Assembly (NCBI GenBank): GCA_964412105.1
Contig: CAYPNM010000002.1
Location: 62,001 to 126,000, forward strand
DNA length: 64,000 nt
Reading direction: 5' to 3'
From: JAKAGZ01 sp964412105
Lineage (GTDB): Bacteria; Bacteroidota; Ignavibacteria; Ignavibacteriales; Ignavibacteriaceae
Shown here: positions 17,375-25,583 of the stretch, one piece after another
How the letters are laid out: each line of letters opens with the position of its first letter
Numbering within the stretch: position 1 is the stretch's first letter
Translations under genes and position numbers: made by a program
Notes under the pieces: model-generated
What the model was told of the DNA's origin: nothing
What the model saw: the letters and a program-made list of their open reading frames with translations, nothing else
Databases searched by the model: none

Positions 17375-18121
17375 ATGGCTATTCTCGATAGTAATATTTT
17401 AGAAAAATTTTCCTCAGCGAAGTCAATAGTTTTCTTTACAGGAGCCGGTGTATCTGCAGAAAGCGGTATACCTACATTCAGAGGAAAGGATGGCATTTGG
17501 AAAAAACTCAAGCCAGAAGAATTAGCTAATTTTGATTCCTTTTTAAGAAATCCGGAGATAGTCTGGGAATGGTATAAACATAGAAAGCATATTGTTCACG
17601 AAGCAAAACCAAATTTAGCACATTTTACAATTTCTGACTTTCAAAGCATATTCCCGGAAGTTAAAGTGATAACACAAAACATTGATAATCTACACAAAAG
17701 GGCGGGGAGCAAGATTGTTTATGAATTACACGGAAATATAGAGCGTAATTATTGTATTAAATGCAAAACATTTTACAACGATGATTTTATATTTTCGGAT
17801 GCTGCGCCAAAATGTAAGTGTGGCGGGCTTATACGACCAGATGTAGTCTGGTTTGGCGAATATCTTCCGCCTGATGAATTCCGTGAAGGAGAAAAGGCAG
17901 CAAAAAAAGCTGACGTATTTATAATTGTCGGAACTTCTGCAATTGTTTATCCTGCAGCTTCAATGATATATATTGCCAAGGAAAATGGAGCTTATATGAT
18001 TGAAATTAATTTGGAAGAAACAGAGATAACACACCTAGCTGATCAATCTTTTTTTGGTAAAGCAGGTCAAATTCTTCCGGATATTTATAAAGAAATTATG
18101 GATAGCAAATTAAAAACTTAA
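17375..18121 (+). CDS. Sirtuin NAD-dependent protein deacylase
   Basis: A 248-residue sirtuin of the CobB/SIRT5 size class. The NAD motif is GAGVSAESGIPTFR (23-36), TQNIDNLH (100-107) lines the pocket, and the catalytic base is H119 in ELHGN. The zinc ribbon is C127, C130, C147 and C149. Y67 and R70 (WYKHR) form the YxxR pair that in class III sirtuins binds acidic acyl groups, so desuccinylation or demalonylation is possible besides deacetylation. It uses NAD+ and makes nicotinamide and O-acyl-ADP-ribose. It is 28 bases after the YhaM-like gene and converges on marR with a 4-base overlap of the stop codons. Confidence 0.93.
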   Translation: MAILDSNILEKFSSAKSIVFFTGAGVSAESGIPTFRGKDGIWKKLKPEELANFDSFLRNPEIVWEWYKHRKHIVHEAKPNLAHFTISDFQSIFPEVKVITQNIDNLHKRAGSKIVYELHGNIERNYCIKCKTFYNDDFIFSDAAPKCKCGGLIRPDVVWFGEYLPPDEFREGEKAAKKADVFIIVGTSAIVYPAASMIYIAKENGAYMIEINLEETEITHLADQSFFGKAGQILPDIYKEIMDSKLKT

Positions 18122-18567
18122 TTTTTCCCTCTTCCAATTTTTTTACACAACCTTTGAAAGGTTTCAGATTCTTCCTGGCTTAAAATTCCTAATTCATTTT
18201 TTATCATTTTTACCTGTTCTGGCAAAACTTTGGTGATTAGCTTTTCCCCTTTTTTCGTAAGATGAATTTCAAAGTTTCTTCTATCATTTTTACCGCGATG
18301 TCTTTTTACAAGAGCTCTTCTTTCAAGATTGTCAACCACGTGGGTTATGTTTCCCCCGCTTTTTAAAATCTTTTCACCGAGACTTTTTTGGGTTAGTGGA
18401 CCAAGATGATAAATGGCGTCAAGTATTCCAAATTGGCTAAGTGTAATATTGTACCTACTTAGATTCAAACTCGCTTTTGAAATTAAGGATTCCGCAGCCC
18501 TAACTAATTTAATAGCAATATCAAGAGCTGTTATTTCCTCTTTGCTTCCTTTAAATCTTGTTCCCAT
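18118..18567 (-). CDS. MarR-family transcriptional regulator
   Basis: A 149-residue winged-helix repressor of the MarR type. The helix-turn-helix is at about 62-95 (LTQKSLGEKILKSGGNITHVVDNLE), followed by the wing with the family's conserved DRR in KNDRRNFEIHLTKKG (about 103-117). The flanking helices form the dimer interface. MarR proteins typically bind small aromatic ligands or sense oxidants and often control their neighbours. Here the upstream gene on the same strand is a GlsB/YeaQ-type membrane protein, 36 bases away, so the pair is probably one operon. The stop overlaps the convergent sirtuin gene. The ligand is unknown. Confidence 0.88.
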   Translation of the reverse strand: MGTRFKGSKEEITALDIAIKLVRAAESLISKASLNLSRYNITLSQFGILDAIYHLGPLTQKSLGEKILKSGGNITHVVDNLERRALVKRHRGKNDRRNFEIHLTKKGEKLITKVLPEQVKMIKNELGILSQEESETFQRLCKKIGRGKN

Positions 18568-18603
18568 AATGATTTTAATCGGTAAACGGGTAGTAAAATA
18601 AAA

Positions 18604-18882
18604 TTATTTTCGTCTCCCCTTGAAAAACCAACTTATAATGCCAGTAAAAACCACTGAACCTAAAATAGACCATACAACCGGGAAGTTGGAACTGCCAACA
18701 TGGACAACTAAAAAATCAGATAAGGCTAATTTTCTCGCAATCCATTCTCCTACTAATGCACCGATAAACCCGACAGCAATTGAGACAATGCAGCCGCCGT
18801 GTGAATATCCCACAATCGATTGTCCTATTGAACCACAAATCCCCGCAATAATCAGCAGTATTAAAAAATCAATGAGTGACAT
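18604..18882 (-). CDS. GlsB/YeaQ/YmgE-family small membrane protein
   Basis: A 92-residue inner-membrane protein of the transglycosylase-associated (Tag) family, with three hydrophobic helices (about 3-22, 30-50 and 67-86). The glycine-rich first two helices (GICGSIGQSIVG and VGFIGALVGEWIARKL) are the family signature. The function is not settled: members are often stress-induced, and the transglycosylase name is historical. A 15-residue loop between helices two and three is longer than in the E. coli members. It probably precedes marR in a two-gene operon. Confidence 0.75.
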   Translation of the reverse strand: MSLIDFLILLIIAGICGSIGQSIVGYSHGGCIVSIAVGFIGALVGEWIARKLALSDFLVVHVGSSNFPVVWSILGSVVFTGIISWFFKGRRK

Positions 18883-19025
18883 AAGATGTCTTAGTTGTTT
18901 AATAATTTCGTAAGCATAATAATAAATTAATGGTATTCTTTCACTATATTTTGTAACATTAATTGTGTCAATTATAATCCTGCATTGAATAAAATCATTT
19001 AACTTTTAATTCAAAGGTAAAGTGA

Positions 19026-19475
19026 ATGAAAATTGTGATTGGTGCTGATCATGGAGGTTTTGAATTAAAGAATTATCTTGTGGAAATATTGAGAAAAGAC
19101 AATTTTAAGGTAATTGATGAAGGAAATCTCGTTTTTGATCCAAAGGATGATTACCCTGATTTTGCAATAAAGGTAGCTAATTCAGTTGCATCGGGCAAAA
19201 CGGATAGAGGTATCGTTATCTGTGGAAGTGGTGTCGGGGCTTCTATTGCAGCTAATAAAATAAAGGGTATCCGGGCATGCTTATGTCATGATACTTATTC
19301 AGCTCACCAGGGAGTTGAGCACGATGCAATGAACGTGCTGTGTCTCGGAGCGAGAATAATAGGAAAGGAACTAGCTAAAGAACTTGTTTTTTCATTTTTA
19401 AATGCTAAGTTTATAAACGAAGCGAGATTTCAGAGACGATTGGAGAAAATCAATAATTTAGATAATCAGCGATAA
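19026..19475 (+). CDS. rpiB: Ribose-5-phosphate isomerase B
   Basis: A 149-residue RpiB/LacAB-type isomerase interconverting ribose 5-phosphate and ribulose 5-phosphate in the cytoplasm. Key features are the N-terminal GADHGG (6-11, phosphate/ring-opening histidine H9), the catalytic cysteine C66 in ICGSGVGASIAANK (65-78), and HDAMNVLCLGARIIG (99-113). A serine (S68) replaces the threonine of the E. coli motif, as in other RpiB proteins. AAAGGT lies upstream of the ATG. The transaldolase gene follows after 11 bases, so the pair forms a non-oxidative pentose-phosphate operon. Confidence 0.95.
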   Translation: MKIVIGADHGGFELKNYLVEILRKDNFKVIDEGNLVFDPKDDYPDFAIKVANSVASGKTDRGIVICGSGVGASIAANKIKGIRACLCHDTYSAHQGVEHDAMNVLCLGARIIGKELAKELVFSFLNAKFINEARFQRRLEKINNLDNQR

Positions 19476-19486
19476 AGGAGAAAATT

Positions 19487-20605
19487 ATGGCTAATGTGTT
19501 AAGAAAATTGGAAAAGTTTGGACAAAGTGTATGGATAGACAATATAAGCAGGGGTATGTTAAAAAAAGGGGAATTAAAAAGATTAGTAGAAGAAGATGGA
19601 GTAACAGGTGTGACCTCCAATCCTACAATATTTCAAAAGGCGATAGGGAAAGGAAATGATTATGATGAACAAATAAAGTCGTTACTTTCAAAAAGGCCTG
19701 ATTTAAATGCACAGCAATTATTTGAGAAACTCGCAGTAAAGGATATACAGGATGGCACAGATATTCTTTCAGGTGTTTATGAAAAAACAAATGGAAATGA
19801 TGGCTTTGTAAGTCTGGAAGTATCACCTGAATTGGCATATGACACTAAAAATACAATTGAAGAAGCCAGAAGATTATTTAAGGAAGTTAGCAGAAAAAAT
19901 GTAATGATAAAGATTCCAGCAACTCAGGAGGGAATACCAGCAATTCGCCAGATGATTTCCGAAGGCGCAAATATTAATATCACACTGATTTTTGCTCAAT
20001 CTGTTTATGAACAGGTTGTTGATGCGTATTTAGGTGGATTGGAAGATAGAGTTAAGGATGGGAAAGAGATAGATAAAATTACCTCTGTAGCCAGTTTTTT
20101 TATAAGTAGAATTGATACTGCGGTGGATGATGAGTTATCCAAAGTGAAGAACGAAGAGTTAAAAGGAAAAATTGCAATCGCAAATGGAAAGCTAGTTTAC
20201 GAAAAATTCTTGGAATTATTTTCCAGCAAGAGGTTCAAAAATCTGGAGGCAAAAGGAGCTAAAGTTCAGAAGGTTCTTTGGGCAAGTACAAGTACGAAAA
20301 ATCCGGCTTACTCGGATATTTTGTATGTCGAAGAATTAATTGGACCTAAAACAGTTAATACAATGCCGCCAGCAACAATGGCAGCCTATAATGATCATGG
20401 ATACCCAGTAGAGAGATTAACTAAAAATGTTGATGAAGCAAGAGCACAAATGAAAAACCTTGCTGAATTAAATATTGATTTTAGCGTAATAACCAGAAAA
20501 TTAACAGAGAAAGGAGTTGTATTGTTTTCTGAATCTTATAAGGAATTAATGCGGGAAATTGATAGAAAGAAAAGCGAAATTCTGAGTAAAGTACTTTCGT
20601 TATAA
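19487..20605 (+). CDS. tal: Transaldolase
   Basis: A 372-residue transaldolase that moves a dihydroxyacetone unit from sedoheptulose 7-phosphate to glyceraldehyde 3-phosphate. The Schiff-base lysine is K142 in NVMIKIPAT. VTSNPTIFQKAI (42-53) is the N-terminal signature, and INITLIFAQSVYEQV (163-177) and KVLWASTSTKNPAY line the barrel. The length and VTSNPTIF motif fit the longer bacterial (mycobacterial/cyanobacterial-type) Tal rather than the 220-residue form. AAAGGAG with good spacing precedes the ATG. It is 11 bases after rpiB and followed by a GC-rich hairpin. Confidence 0.95.
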   Translation: MANVLRKLEKFGQSVWIDNISRGMLKKGELKRLVEEDGVTGVTSNPTIFQKAIGKGNDYDEQIKSLLSKRPDLNAQQLFEKLAVKDIQDGTDILSGVYEKTNGNDGFVSLEVSPELAYDTKNTIEEARRLFKEVSRKNVMIKIPATQEGIPAIRQMISEGANINITLIFAQSVYEQVVDAYLGGLEDRVKDGKEIDKITSVASFFISRIDTAVDDELSKVKNEELKGKIAIANGKLVYEKFLELFSSKRFKNLEAKGAKVQKVLWASTSTKNPAYSDILYVEELIGPKTVNTMPPATMAAYNDHGYPVERLTKNVDEARAQMKNLAELNIDFSVITRKLTEKGVVLFSESYKELMREIDRKKSEILSKVLSL

Positions 20606-20618
20606 ATTATTTTAAATT

Positions 20619-20642
20619 CAGCCCCTTATTTTCAGGGGGCTG
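20619..20642. terminator. Hairpin between convergent tal and arsM
   Basis: CAGCCCC (20619-20625) pairs with GGGGCTG (20636-20642), a 7-bp GC-rich stem in the 43-base gap between convergent genes. T-richness on either side is moderate (AAATTATTTTAAATT to the left), so it could end transcription from both directions. No perfect T-tract follows on the plus strand. Confidence 0.6.
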
Positions 20643-20648
20643 ATAGGC

Positions 20649-21479
20649 TTATCTTTTATATCCAGTAATTGTAATACTGAAAATTCCTATCTTATCATTT
20701 TTAAATTTTTCTAATTCTTTTTCTGTCAGGTATTCCATTAAAATCTTATCCGGAAGATTTATATTTTTTGACTTTTTAATTTCAACTTTTGCAAACCCTG
20801 TGTTTTTAATTATCCCAAGATATTCTTCTTCCTGTAGTGCCCCTGAAACACAGCCGGCATACATTTCTGCTGACTTACGCAAAGTTTCCGGAAGTTTTCC
20901 TTTCAGGACTATATCTGAGACACAAAAATGGGCTCCGGACTTTAATATTCTTTTAATTTCATTAAAAACTTTTTCCTTTTCCGGTGATAAGTTTAATACG
21001 CAATTACTTATAACTACATCAGCAGTACCTTCACTGAGCGGTGTTTCTTCTATTTCTGCCAGATGAAATTCAACGTTTTTATAGCCGAGTTTCTCTTTGT
21101 TTTTATTAGCTTTATCAATCATTTCTGGAGTCATATCAATTCCAATTACCTTTCCATTTTCACCGACAATTGATCTGGCGACAAAAACATCATTACCTGC
21201 TCCTGATCCAAAATCAACCACAGTATCTCCTTCTTTAATTCCGGCATAATCAGTTGGTAATCCACAGCCAAGCCCAAGATCAGCGTCAGCCACATATCCT
21301 TTTTGGGAGGAATAATCGTCTGAAAAAATTGAGTAGACAATTTCAGAGCCACCACAACATGTGCTTTTTTGAGTTGAGCCGCTTCCGCAACAAGTGGATT
21401 TATTTATTTCTGAACTTTGTGAAGCAATTTTACTGTATTTTTCTTTTACCATTTGTTTTATATCATTTGTATCGTTCAT
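20649..21479 (-). CDS. arsM: Arsenite S-adenosylmethionine methyltransferase
   Basis: A 276-residue Rossmann methyltransferase that methylates As(III) using SAM. The SAM motif is VVDFGSGAGND (87-97). The three cysteines needed for arsenite are in place: C72 (GLGCG), C160 (SNCVLNLS) and C210 (AGCVSGAL). Two extra CC pairs (30-31 and 41-42) lie in a flexible N-terminal KSTCCG repeat and may help capture metalloid. It is 13 bases downstream of arsR on the same strand, so it should be induced by arsenite. No arsB/acr3 efflux gene or arsC reductase is visible in the window, so detoxification here may rely on methylation alone or on genes elsewhere. Confidence 0.93.
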   Translation of the reverse strand: MNDTNDIKQMVKEKYSKIASQSSEINKSTCCGSGSTQKSTCCGGSEIVYSIFSDDYSSQKGYVADADLGLGCGLPTDYAGIKEGDTVVDFGSGAGNDVFVARSIVGENGKVIGIDMTPEMIDKANKNKEKLGYKNVEFHLAEIEETPLSEGTADVVISNCVLNLSPEKEKVFNEIKRILKSGAHFCVSDIVLKGKLPETLRKSAEMYAGCVSGALQEEEYLGIIKNTGFAKVEIKKSKNINLPDKILMEYLTEKELEKFKNDKIGIFSITITGYKR

Positions 21480-21492
21480 TTAACTACCTCTA

Positions 21493-21810
21493 TTAACATT
21501 TACAAACGTTATTTAAGAACTTTGTTAATTGTTTTGTTAATTCTTCCAAAAGTTCTTCATTTATGCAGTAGCAAGTCTTGGGGCCTTCAATTTCACCCTT
21601 TATTAATCCTACACGCTTTAATTCTTTTAAATGCTGTGATACAGTAGCCTGGGATAGTGGTAGCAGATCAACAATTTCTCCGCAGAGACAGACGTTATAT
21701 TTAGAAAGAATTTTAAGAATTTTTATTCTAGCAGGATGAGCCATCGCTTTTGCTGTATTAGCAAGTATAAGTTCATCAGTACTAAAATGTTTAGGCTTTG
21801 TTTTTGCCAT
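21493..21810 (-). CDS. arsR: ArsR/SmtB-family repressor
   Basis: A 105-residue winged-helix metalloid-responsive repressor. The recognition helix is at about 52-66 (LSQATVSQHLKELKR). Candidate As(III) ligands are C41 and C43 in VCLCGE, which resembles the ELCVCDL site of E. coli ArsR; C80 and C82 lie in the wing, and C103 and C105 at the end. I chose ATG 21810 (MAKTKPK). A longer in-frame start at 21894 would run through an 18-bp palindrome that reads as the operator, and its extra 28 residues do not look like ArsR. It is first in the arsR-arsM operon. Confidence 0.9.
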   Translation of the reverse strand: MAKTKPKHFSTDELILANTAKAMAHPARIKILKILSKYNVCLCGEIVDLLPLSQATVSQHLKELKRVGLIKGEIEGPKTCYCINEELLEELTKQLTKFLNNVCKC

Positions 21811-21825
21811 TGTTAGTCCATTATA

Positions 21826-21843
21826 TATCGTATATATACGATA
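21826..21843. promoter_or_regulatory. Perfect 18-bp palindrome, candidate ArsR operator
   Basis: TATCGTATATATACGATA is a perfect dyad centred 24 bases upstream of the arsR start codon. ArsR-family repressors bind such dyads over their own promoters. No other dyad of this length is seen near the operon. Function is inferred from position. Confidence 0.65.
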
Positions 21844-21915
21844 ATATAATATAGAATGCAACAGCTTTTGTAAATTCTCAGGAGTGAGTTTCAATAGAAG
21901 AGTTAAACCACGATT

Positions 21916-22056
21916 TTAATATTTCTTTGGAAAAAATTTTCCAGTTGATTGTTTTTTGAAAAGATTAGTTTGTGCTATTGATATGCCTACTACAAGCATT
22001 GTAATTAGTAGTAATGTACTTAAAATAATTGTTAATGTTTCAGAAATGATGACCAT
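21916..22056 (-). CDS. Possible 46-residue single-helix membrane peptide
   Basis: An ATG-initiated minus-strand ORF too short for routine calling. It encodes an N-terminal hydrophobic helix (about residues 3-28, rich in I, L, T and V) followed by a basic tail with KK at 34-35 and KK at 44-45, which gives a sensible inside-positive topology. I found no Shine-Dalgarno sequence, and AT-rich DNA easily yields hydrophobic codons by chance, so this is a weak call. It would sit upstream of arsR on the same strand. Confidence 0.25.
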   Translation of the reverse strand: MVIISETLTIILSTLLLITMLVVGISIAQTNLFKKQSTGKFFPKKY

Positions 22057-22365
22057 AAGAGTGATGCCCAATTAAATAATTAATCCTTTAATTTGTAAGA
22101 ACTAAAAGCAAGAGCAATAAACAAGAAGGTTCCTGATGCCAGGATTAATAATAGTAGCGAGCCTGATAACGCCTCTATTTTACCCTCATTAAAATGTCTT
22201 CACGTTTTTCTAATAAGGGAAAAGCGTGCCAATATCCTTAAGTAAATAATCAATTATAAAACAAGGAGTTAATTAAGACTGATCATTCAAGCCGTGTCTC
22301 ATTCTCAGAATGTTAAAGGTGGGAGAGTCTAATGTGTTTATAAAATAAGTAGTAAAGAAATATCA

Positions 22366-23466
22366 TTACACATTAAATAAAAAATGCATTATGTCGCCAT
22401 CTTGTACAATATAATCCTTTCCTTCAATGCGCATTACGCCTTGACCTTTACAAGCGGTTTCCGAACCATATTTAATATAATCGGCATAGCTGATAACCTC
22501 AGCTCTAATAAATCCTTTTTCGAAATCTGTATGAATTACTCCTGCAGCTTGTGGGGCTTTCCAGCCTTTATGAATTGTCCATGCACGAACCTCCTTTGGA
22601 CCCGCTGTAAAGTAGCTGCTTAATCCAAGAGTATGAAAACCGGTTCTGATTATTTTTTCAAGGCCGCTTTCTTCCACTCCGTAAGAAGATAGAAACTCGG
22701 CCCTTTCATTTTCATCCAAACTTACGAGCTCTTCTTCAACTTTTGCTGAAATCTTAACAAAATCAGCTCCTTTTTTATCGGCATACTCCTTCACTTTTTT
22801 TACAGAATCATTATCGGATGCTAATCCATTTTCATCAACATTGGCACAATAGATTACTTTTTTGCCAGTCATTAATCTCAATTCATTCAGGATTTGTTTT
22901 ACTGTTTCCTTTTCGTTATCTGGAAATAAAATGGCAGGATTTCCTTCATTCATATATTTTAAAAGAGCTTCAGCTTCGCTGAGCATTGCTTTTGCAATCT
23001 TATCGCCTTTAGCTAATTTCTGAAGCTTTTCAATTTTTTTTTCAAGTGTCTGAATATCAGCGAGTAGAAGCTCTGTTTCAATTACCTCAATATCTCTTAA
23101 AGGATTAACGCTTCCATCAACGTGAACCACATCATCGTTATTAAAGCACCTTATTACCTGCACTATTGCCTCTGTTTCCCGGATATTTGTCAAAAATTGA
23201 TTTCCCAATCCCTCACCTTTACTGGCGCCTTTAACCAGTCCAGCAATATCAACGAAGTCCACCGTCGAATTTACAACTCTGGCAGGATTAACAAGTTTTG
23301 CTAATTTTTCAATTCTATTGTCAGGGACAGGAACTACGGCTTTATTTGGTTCAATTGTACAGAATGGATAATTAGCAGCCTCAGCATTTTGAGTTTTTGT
23401 AAGTGCATTAAACAAAGTAGACTTGCCAACATTTGGCAGTCCAACAATCCCTATACCTAATCCCAT
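22366..23466 (-). CDS. ychF: YchF/OLA1-family ATPase
   Basis: A 366-residue P-loop protein of the Obg-like family, universal and ribosome-associated, which prefers ATP over GTP and helps regulate translation and oxidative-stress responses. Walker A is GLPNVGKST (9-17), the switch region includes YPFCTIEPN, G3 is DIAGLVKGASKGEGLGNQFL, and NVDENG replaces the NKxD base-specificity motif, as expected for YchF. The C-terminal TGS domain (about 280-366) ends in DGDIMHFLFNV, the usual family ending. It is monocistronic with a 126-base gap upstream. Confidence 0.97.
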   Translation of the reverse strand: MGLGIGIVGLPNVGKSTLFNALTKTQNAEAANYPFCTIEPNKAVVPVPDNRIEKLAKLVNPARVVNSTVDFVDIAGLVKGASKGEGLGNQFLTNIRETEAIVQVIRCFNNDDVVHVDGSVNPLRDIEVIETELLLADIQTLEKKIEKLQKLAKGDKIAKAMLSEAEALLKYMNEGNPAILFPDNEKETVKQILNELRLMTGKKVIYCANVDENGLASDNDSVKKVKEYADKKGADFVKISAKVEEELVSLDENERAEFLSSYGVEESGLEKIIRTGFHTLGLSSYFTAGPKEVRAWTIHKGWKAPQAAGVIHTDFEKGFIRAEVISYADYIKYGSETACKGQGVMRIEGKDYIVQDGDIMHFLFNV

Positions 23467-23592
23467 TAAATAAAAACTCCGCTAGAATAATTTATCAGAT
23501 GTGTTACAAATATAATAATTTTTTAAAGTACAGTCCTTTTCATTTTCTGCAATGATGACAAAAGTTTGATTCTTAAGTTAAACAGGGTGCTA

Positions 23593-24507
23593 TTAATTCT
23601 TATTAGGTAGAAATGAATAATTCCTTGCATAGCAAAGCATTTGCTGCATAAAATCATCTGGATATTCAAGCAAAATATCTATAATCTTTTCGCCATCCAG
23701 AACAGGTCTCAGTACAGGATTTATAAAACCCTTATAAGGCGCAATGTTTAATTTTGAGTATCTTTCCAGAACTTCTTTATGAAGTTGTTGGTCCACTTTT
23801 ACTCCGTAAGTTTCCACAAGATTTTTTGCAGCGGCAAAGTCGCCTTCAGATGTAACGTGCTGTACTTCTTTTAATAATTGGCCGAATAGCTTTCTAAGTT
23901 TGTCATAATCATTTATAATAAAGTAGGTTTTCCCATCATTAATTTTTTTTTCGATTACTTTTTCATCCTTTCCCATCTCATAAGCCCACATTGAAATTAG
24001 TTGCCTGTTACGCATATGGGGCTCTTCTATGTTTTCGCCCAGCTTAATTCTGAATAGTTGGAGCATTAATCCGTTCCTGATAAATTTATCGTATTCTGCT
24101 TTATAAGCTTCGCTGTTTGGAAATAATGCCAATTCAACAAGTTTACTGTCAGGTAGATAATAAAGTGCGATCAGGTCGGCACGTGATTCTTCTATTGCAG
24201 AAGCATAATTCTTTAATGTTTGCTTTGGGGTACCTACGCCCGGCATTATTTGACCGGAAGCATGACCAATTGCTTCATGCATATCTGTTTCAAGATTATC
24301 AGCAAGGGGGCCATATTTATTTGTTCGGTCAACTTCTTCCCAGGAATATGAAAATTCCTTTAATGCCTCTTGTGATGCAGCCCTGTCATAGGCATGAACA
24401 ATATTGCTGAGATTTACAGATTTGGAGCCATACTCTTTTCTGATCCATCTAGAATTTGGAAGGTTAATTCCAATAGGCGTTGAAGGAGAAGCATCACCAG
24501 ATTCCAC
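23593..24507 (-). CDS. M49 dipeptidyl-peptidase III-like protein, C-terminal part after a frameshift
   Basis: The catalytic half of an M49 zinc peptidase. It has the M49 metal motif HEAIGH (77-82 of this frame, with E78) and the second motif EESRAD (106-111). The ORF opens at an internal GTG (ESGDASPSTPIG), which in intact relatives is preceded without a break by the sequence encoded in the other frame at 24540-25571. Adding one A to the A7 run at 24545-24551 (minus strand) joins the frames through KKNVVGISAKAITVVVESGD and gives a protein of about 659 residues, close to Bacteroides DPP III. Taken alone it lacks the N-terminal domain. It is the last coding segment of the HAD/M49 unit. Confidence 0.75.
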   Translation of the reverse strand: MESGDASPSTPIGINLPNSRWIRKEYGSKSVNLSNIVHAYDRAASQEALKEFSYSWEEVDRTNKYGPLADNLETDMHEAIGHASGQIMPGVGTPKQTLKNYASAIEESRADLIALYYLPDSKLVELALFPNSEAYKAEYDKFIRNGLMLQLFRIKLGENIEEPHMRNRQLISMWAYEMGKDEKVIEKKINDGKTYFIINDYDKLRKLFGQLLKEVQHVTSEGDFAAAKNLVETYGVKVDQQLHKEVLERYSKLNIAPYKGFINPVLRPVLDGEKIIDILLEYPDDFMQQMLCYARNYSFLPNKN

Positions 24508-24539
24508 AACAACTGTGATTGCCTTTGCTGAAATACCAA

Positions 24540-25571
24540 CTACATTTTTTTCTTATACTTGTCTGCTATAGGGGAATGATTCTCAAACCACAGGGCATTA
24601 TCACTGATTGTTTTAATTCGTTTGGTCGCTTCAAAATCTTTTATGGAAACAACAGATTCAAATGAGCCTCTGTAACCTAGTGGATCATTGTAAACTTCTA
24701 TAAATCCATTAACCATATCAACAATAGATTCCGTATCCTGTATCCATATAATGTTATATTCATCCCAAATTTTCATATTACCTGATTTATAGAATTCTAT
24801 TAGTTTGTCAAACGCCTGTCTCTGGATTTCATTTTCAGCAACAGTAACAGCCTTTTTAAGCCAGTAAATTATCTTTTCAATTGCTGCTGAATACATTCCC
24901 CCTTCTTTCCATATTCGCTCAGCAATTTTATTACTTTTTTTTAATAGTTTTGAATTTAATCCGTGAGAAACAGGTTTGGTACTGTTGTTATTAATTTCTT
25001 CTTTATAAAACTCCTCAACTTCACTTTGTGAAATATTCTCATAAAAATTTGTTGCTGATGACTTAATCATATCAATATCTGGATCAAGAACAACCTTTTG
25101 CGAATCAACATTAGGATCAAAAATTAAAGGACAAAGAAATACTAATAATTCTTTTACGGTTTGATCTTTTTCAAGAGGAAGAAGGTTTACGTCGGTATTA
25201 TTGATAAGGGTTTCAAAATATTCAATATTAATATTTGGTAATATTTTTTTTGTAGAATAATGATGATGAATTCCATTTGAAAACCATAACCGTTTGGTAT
25301 AGATCACAAAATTTTTCCAATGCTCGGAACTTCTATCCCCACGATAACCATTTATTATTGCCTCACAAGTTCTGCGTATAATTAAATTATATTTGTAATT
25401 CTGGTCATATAAAATGTCTCTACCGGAAAGAGCAGCTTGATATAAATAATAAACGAGTTCTTTTTGCTTTAGGGAAAGGTCTGTAAACCCCGGGACCTGG
25501 TAGCGAAGAATCTGTATATCGGCAAATTGTTCGGATTCATATTTAAAATCATCTTTAACCAGGTTTTGCAT
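24540..25571 (-). CDS. M49 dipeptidyl-peptidase III-like protein, N-terminal part before a frameshift
   Basis: 343 residues forming the N-terminal domain of an M49 peptidase and the start of its catalytic domain (DNALWFENHSP near 326-336). The frame stops right after KYKKKM at a run of seven A. The rest of the enzyme, including all zinc ligands, continues in the -1 frame at 23593-24507. No signal peptide is seen, so the protein should be cytosolic, or removed only if a longer start exists. It starts 12 bases after the HAD phosphatase stop and so is likely co-transcribed with it. Whether the break is a real mutation, slippage-mediated expression or a base error cannot be told from sequence alone. 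Confidence 0.75.
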   Translation of the reverse strand: MQNLVKDDFKYESEQFADIQILRYQVPGFTDLSLKQKELVYYLYQAALSGRDILYDQNYKYNLIIRRTCEAIINGYRGDRSSEHWKNFVIYTKRLWFSNGIHHHYSTKKILPNINIEYFETLINNTDVNLLPLEKDQTVKELLVFLCPLIFDPNVDSQKVVLDPDIDMIKSSATNFYENISQSEVEEFYKEEINNNSTKPVSHGLNSKLLKKSNKIAERIWKEGGMYSAAIEKIIYWLKKAVTVAENEIQRQAFDKLIEFYKSGNMKIWDEYNIIWIQDTESIVDMVNGFIEVYNDPLGYRGSFESVVSIKDFEATKRIKTISDNALWFENHSPIADKYKKKM

Positions 25572-25583
25572 AATTTATTTAAT

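Larger units (their letters stand above)
21811..22365. other. arsR-ychF intergenic region
   Basis: About 555 bases upstream of arsR and downstream of ychF, whose stop lies at 22366. It holds the palindrome and a possible small minus-strand ORF (21916-22056), both listed separately. A GC-balanced stretch at 22250-22330 shows nothing I recognise. Confidence 0.5.

Noticed and set aside
22080..22178. 32-residue hydrophobic open frame upstream of arsR
   Set aside because: No ATG, GTG or TTG start in frame, so not listed as a gene; mentioned only as part of a weak observation.
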